64,000 bases of DNA from Paeniglutamicibacter sulfureus (GTDB lineage: Bacteria > Actinomycetota > Actinomycetes > Actinomycetales > Micrococcaceae). Shown here one piece after another: positions 62,601 to 64,000 of this stretch. The DNA is taken from NCBI RefSeq assembly GCF_039535115.1, contig NZ_BAAAWO010000001.1:62001-126000 (forward strand), given 5' to 3'. Position 1 is the stretch's first letter; each line of letters begins with the position of its first letter. The position numbers were made by a program, and so were the translations under genes. The notes beneath the pieces are model-generated. The model ran no database searches. It saw nothing but the letters and a program-made list of their open reading frames with translations, and was not told the origin of the DNA.

Positions 62601-64000
62601 ACCGCCGTCGGTGTGGGCGACATGTCCGGGGACGTATTCGGCAACGGACTGTTGCGCACCCGCACCGTCAAGCTGCTGGCGGCCTTCGACCACCGCGACA
62701 TCTTCCTGGACCCGCACCCGGAGCCGGGAGCCTCCTTCGACGAACGGGCGCGGCTCTTCGAACTGCCCCGTTCCTCCTGGGCCGACTACAACAAGGAATT
62801 GATCTCCGCCGGCGGCGGGGTGTACTCCCGGGCCCTGAAGTCCATCCCGATTTCCCCCGAGGTGCGCGAGGCCCTGGGCCTGGGCACCACGGTCAGCTCC
62901 ATGGCACCGAACGAGTTGCTCAAGGCCATCCTCGGCGCTCCCGTCGACCTGCTCTACAACGGCGGCATCGGGACCTACGTCAAGGCGTCCGGCGAATCGC
63001 ACGCCGAGGTCGGGGACCGCGCCAACGACGCGATCCGGGTGGACGGGGCGCAGGTCCGGGCCCGCGTCATCGGCGAGGGCGGCAACCTGGGCATGACCCA
63101 GCGCGGCCGCATCGAGGCGGCGCTGCACGGGGTCATCCTGAACACCGACGCCATCGACAACTCCGCCGGCGTGGACTGCTCGGACCACGAGGTCAACATC
63201 AAGATCTTCGTTGACCGCATGGTCGTCGCCGGGAAGCTGGCGGCCTCGGAGCGCGCCGACTTCCTGCAGTCGATGACCGACGAGGTCGCCCGCCTGGTGC
63301 TGAAGACCAACTTCGACCAGAACGTCATGCTGCTCAACGACAAGCAGGAGCTGGCCGCCATGTCCCCGGCCTACGAACGGCTTATGGATTGGCTGGAGGA
63401 ACACGCGGAACTGGACCGGGACCTGGAGTTCCTGCCCACCACCGCGGTGCTCGAGGAACGCCTGGCCGCCGGCGGCTCGCTGACCACCCCTGAGCTGTCG
63501 GTGCTGGTGGCGTACGCGAAGATCCAGCTGGCCGGCGCGCTGGCCGCCAGCGACCTGCCCGATGACCCGTACTTCGCCGCCACCCTGCGCAACTACTTCC
63601 CGGCACAGCTGGCCGAGCGCTTCGGCGCGGAGCTGGCGAACCACCCGCTGCGCCGGGAAATCATCGCCACCGTGGTGGCCAACGACATGGTCAACATCGG
63701 CGGCACCACCTACGCGTTCCGGGTCATGGAGGAGACCGGTGCCAACGAGGCGCAGGTTGCCAAGGCCTTCGTGGCGCTGCGCGAGATCTACTCCTTCGAC
63801 GATGAGATCGGCGCGATCAACGCGCTTCCCGCATCCTTCGACGCGCAACACTGGTGCCGGCTGCACCTGGACATGCGCCGGCTGCTGGATAGGGCCACCC
63901 GCTGGTTCATCCACCATGTGGATCGCGACGAGCCGGTCGACGGTGCCATTGCGTCGCTGGCCCCCACCGTGCGGTCGCTGCGCCCGGTGGTCGGTTCGCT
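59670..64000 (+). CDS. gdh: Large NAD-dependent glutamate dehydrogenase (GDH-180 type), 3'-truncated by window
   Basis: About 1,443 codons visible, continuing past the edge. Start is TTG 59670, with a perfect GGAGG 7 nt upstream; ATG 59691 is in frame but lacks a Shine-Dalgarno. The long N-terminal ACT-like regulatory region ([31 protein letters not shown]) precedes the catalytic core: [42 protein letters not shown] (about 805-845, substrate lysines) and the NAD-domain [15 protein letters not shown] (about 980). It deaminates glutamate to 2-oxoglutarate; related to M. tuberculosis Rv2476c. Confidence 0.95.
   Translation, partial: [1443 protein letters not shown]

Noticed and set aside
61008..63917. 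Very long minus-strand open frame (about 970 codons) opposite the glutamate dehydrogenase
   Set aside because: It is antisense to a clearly recognisable enzyme and shows no family motifs. Long shadow frames are expected in GC-rich DNA; the same holds for frames opposite secA (52581-55337), the peptide ATPase (39916-42228) and cpaF (1070-2860).

Overview
The window comes from a high-GC Gram-positive actinobacterium, most likely a member of the Micrococcaceae (Arthrobacter, Paeniglutamicibacter or Glutamicibacter type). This rests on gene order shared with other actinobacteria (ftsE-ftsX-M23-smpB-ssrA; mtrA-mtrB-lpqB-comF-hpf-secA; etfB-etfA with a cysteine desulfurase and mnmA), on a tmRNA tag ending FALAA, on frequent GTG starts, and on many start codons sitting 6-8 bases after a TANNNT -10 box (leaderless transcripts). 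No replication origin, rRNA operon, tRNA gene or CRISPR array was seen.

Layout. 0.1-5.3 kb: a Tad/Flp pilus operon (cpaF, tadB, tadC, a small pilin-like gene, three TadE/F/G-like genes) with a divergent partial gene at the left edge. 5.4-8.3 kb: prfB and a two-subunit 3-oxoacid CoA-transferase. 8.6-13.0 kb: divisome and ribosome-rescue block (ftsE, ftsX, a coiled-coil M23 endopeptidase, smpB, ssrA with a strong terminator). 13.08-15.74 kb: a complete IS21-family element with a 6-bp target duplication, inserted between ssrA and the next block. 15.9-20.7 kb: envelope-stress genes (pspA, a TPM-domain membrane protein, a divergent HtrA-like protease). 21.0-23.6 kb: etfB, etfA and a PIG-L deacetylase. 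23.7-27.7 kb, minus strand: an RskA-like protein, trmL, a J-domain protein, and a tightly overlapped pair of a DHPS paralogue (FolP2-like) and a RibD/DHFR-like reductase. 27.8-31.2 kb: a conserved protein of unknown function, a cysteine desulfurase and mnmA.

31.3-36.0 kb looks accessory: two GNAT acetyltransferases, a glyoxalase-like protein, a second RibD/DHFR-like reductase and a stand-alone PheS-like ligase (SrmL-type). The ligase is preceded by a leaderless leader peptide and two hairpins that could be alternative structures; this is the most unusual regulatory arrangement in the window. 36.0-42.2 kb: a zinc-motif protein and a complete dipeptide/oligopeptide ABC importer (binding protein, two permeases, fused double ATPase). 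42.3-45.0 kb: chorismate mutase, a MetE-like protein lacking the zinc ligands, and a polytopic membrane protein.

45.2-55.3 kb: the actinobacterial cell-envelope block mtrA-mtrB-lpqB, comF, hpf, an AlkX-like glycosylase and secA. 55.3-57.5 kb: an Rv3235-like protein, a LysM protein with a 10-bp tandem operator-like repeat in front, and an unknown gene. 57.7-59.6 kb: cpaB-like (SAF) and cpaE-like genes, i.e. further Tad components about 52 kb from the main tad operon. 59.67 kb to the right edge: the start of a large NAD-dependent glutamate dehydrogenase. Genes of shared function are clustered: division with cell-wall hydrolysis and ribosome rescue, envelope stress, electron transfer, tRNA thiolation, peptide import, and envelope signalling with protein export.
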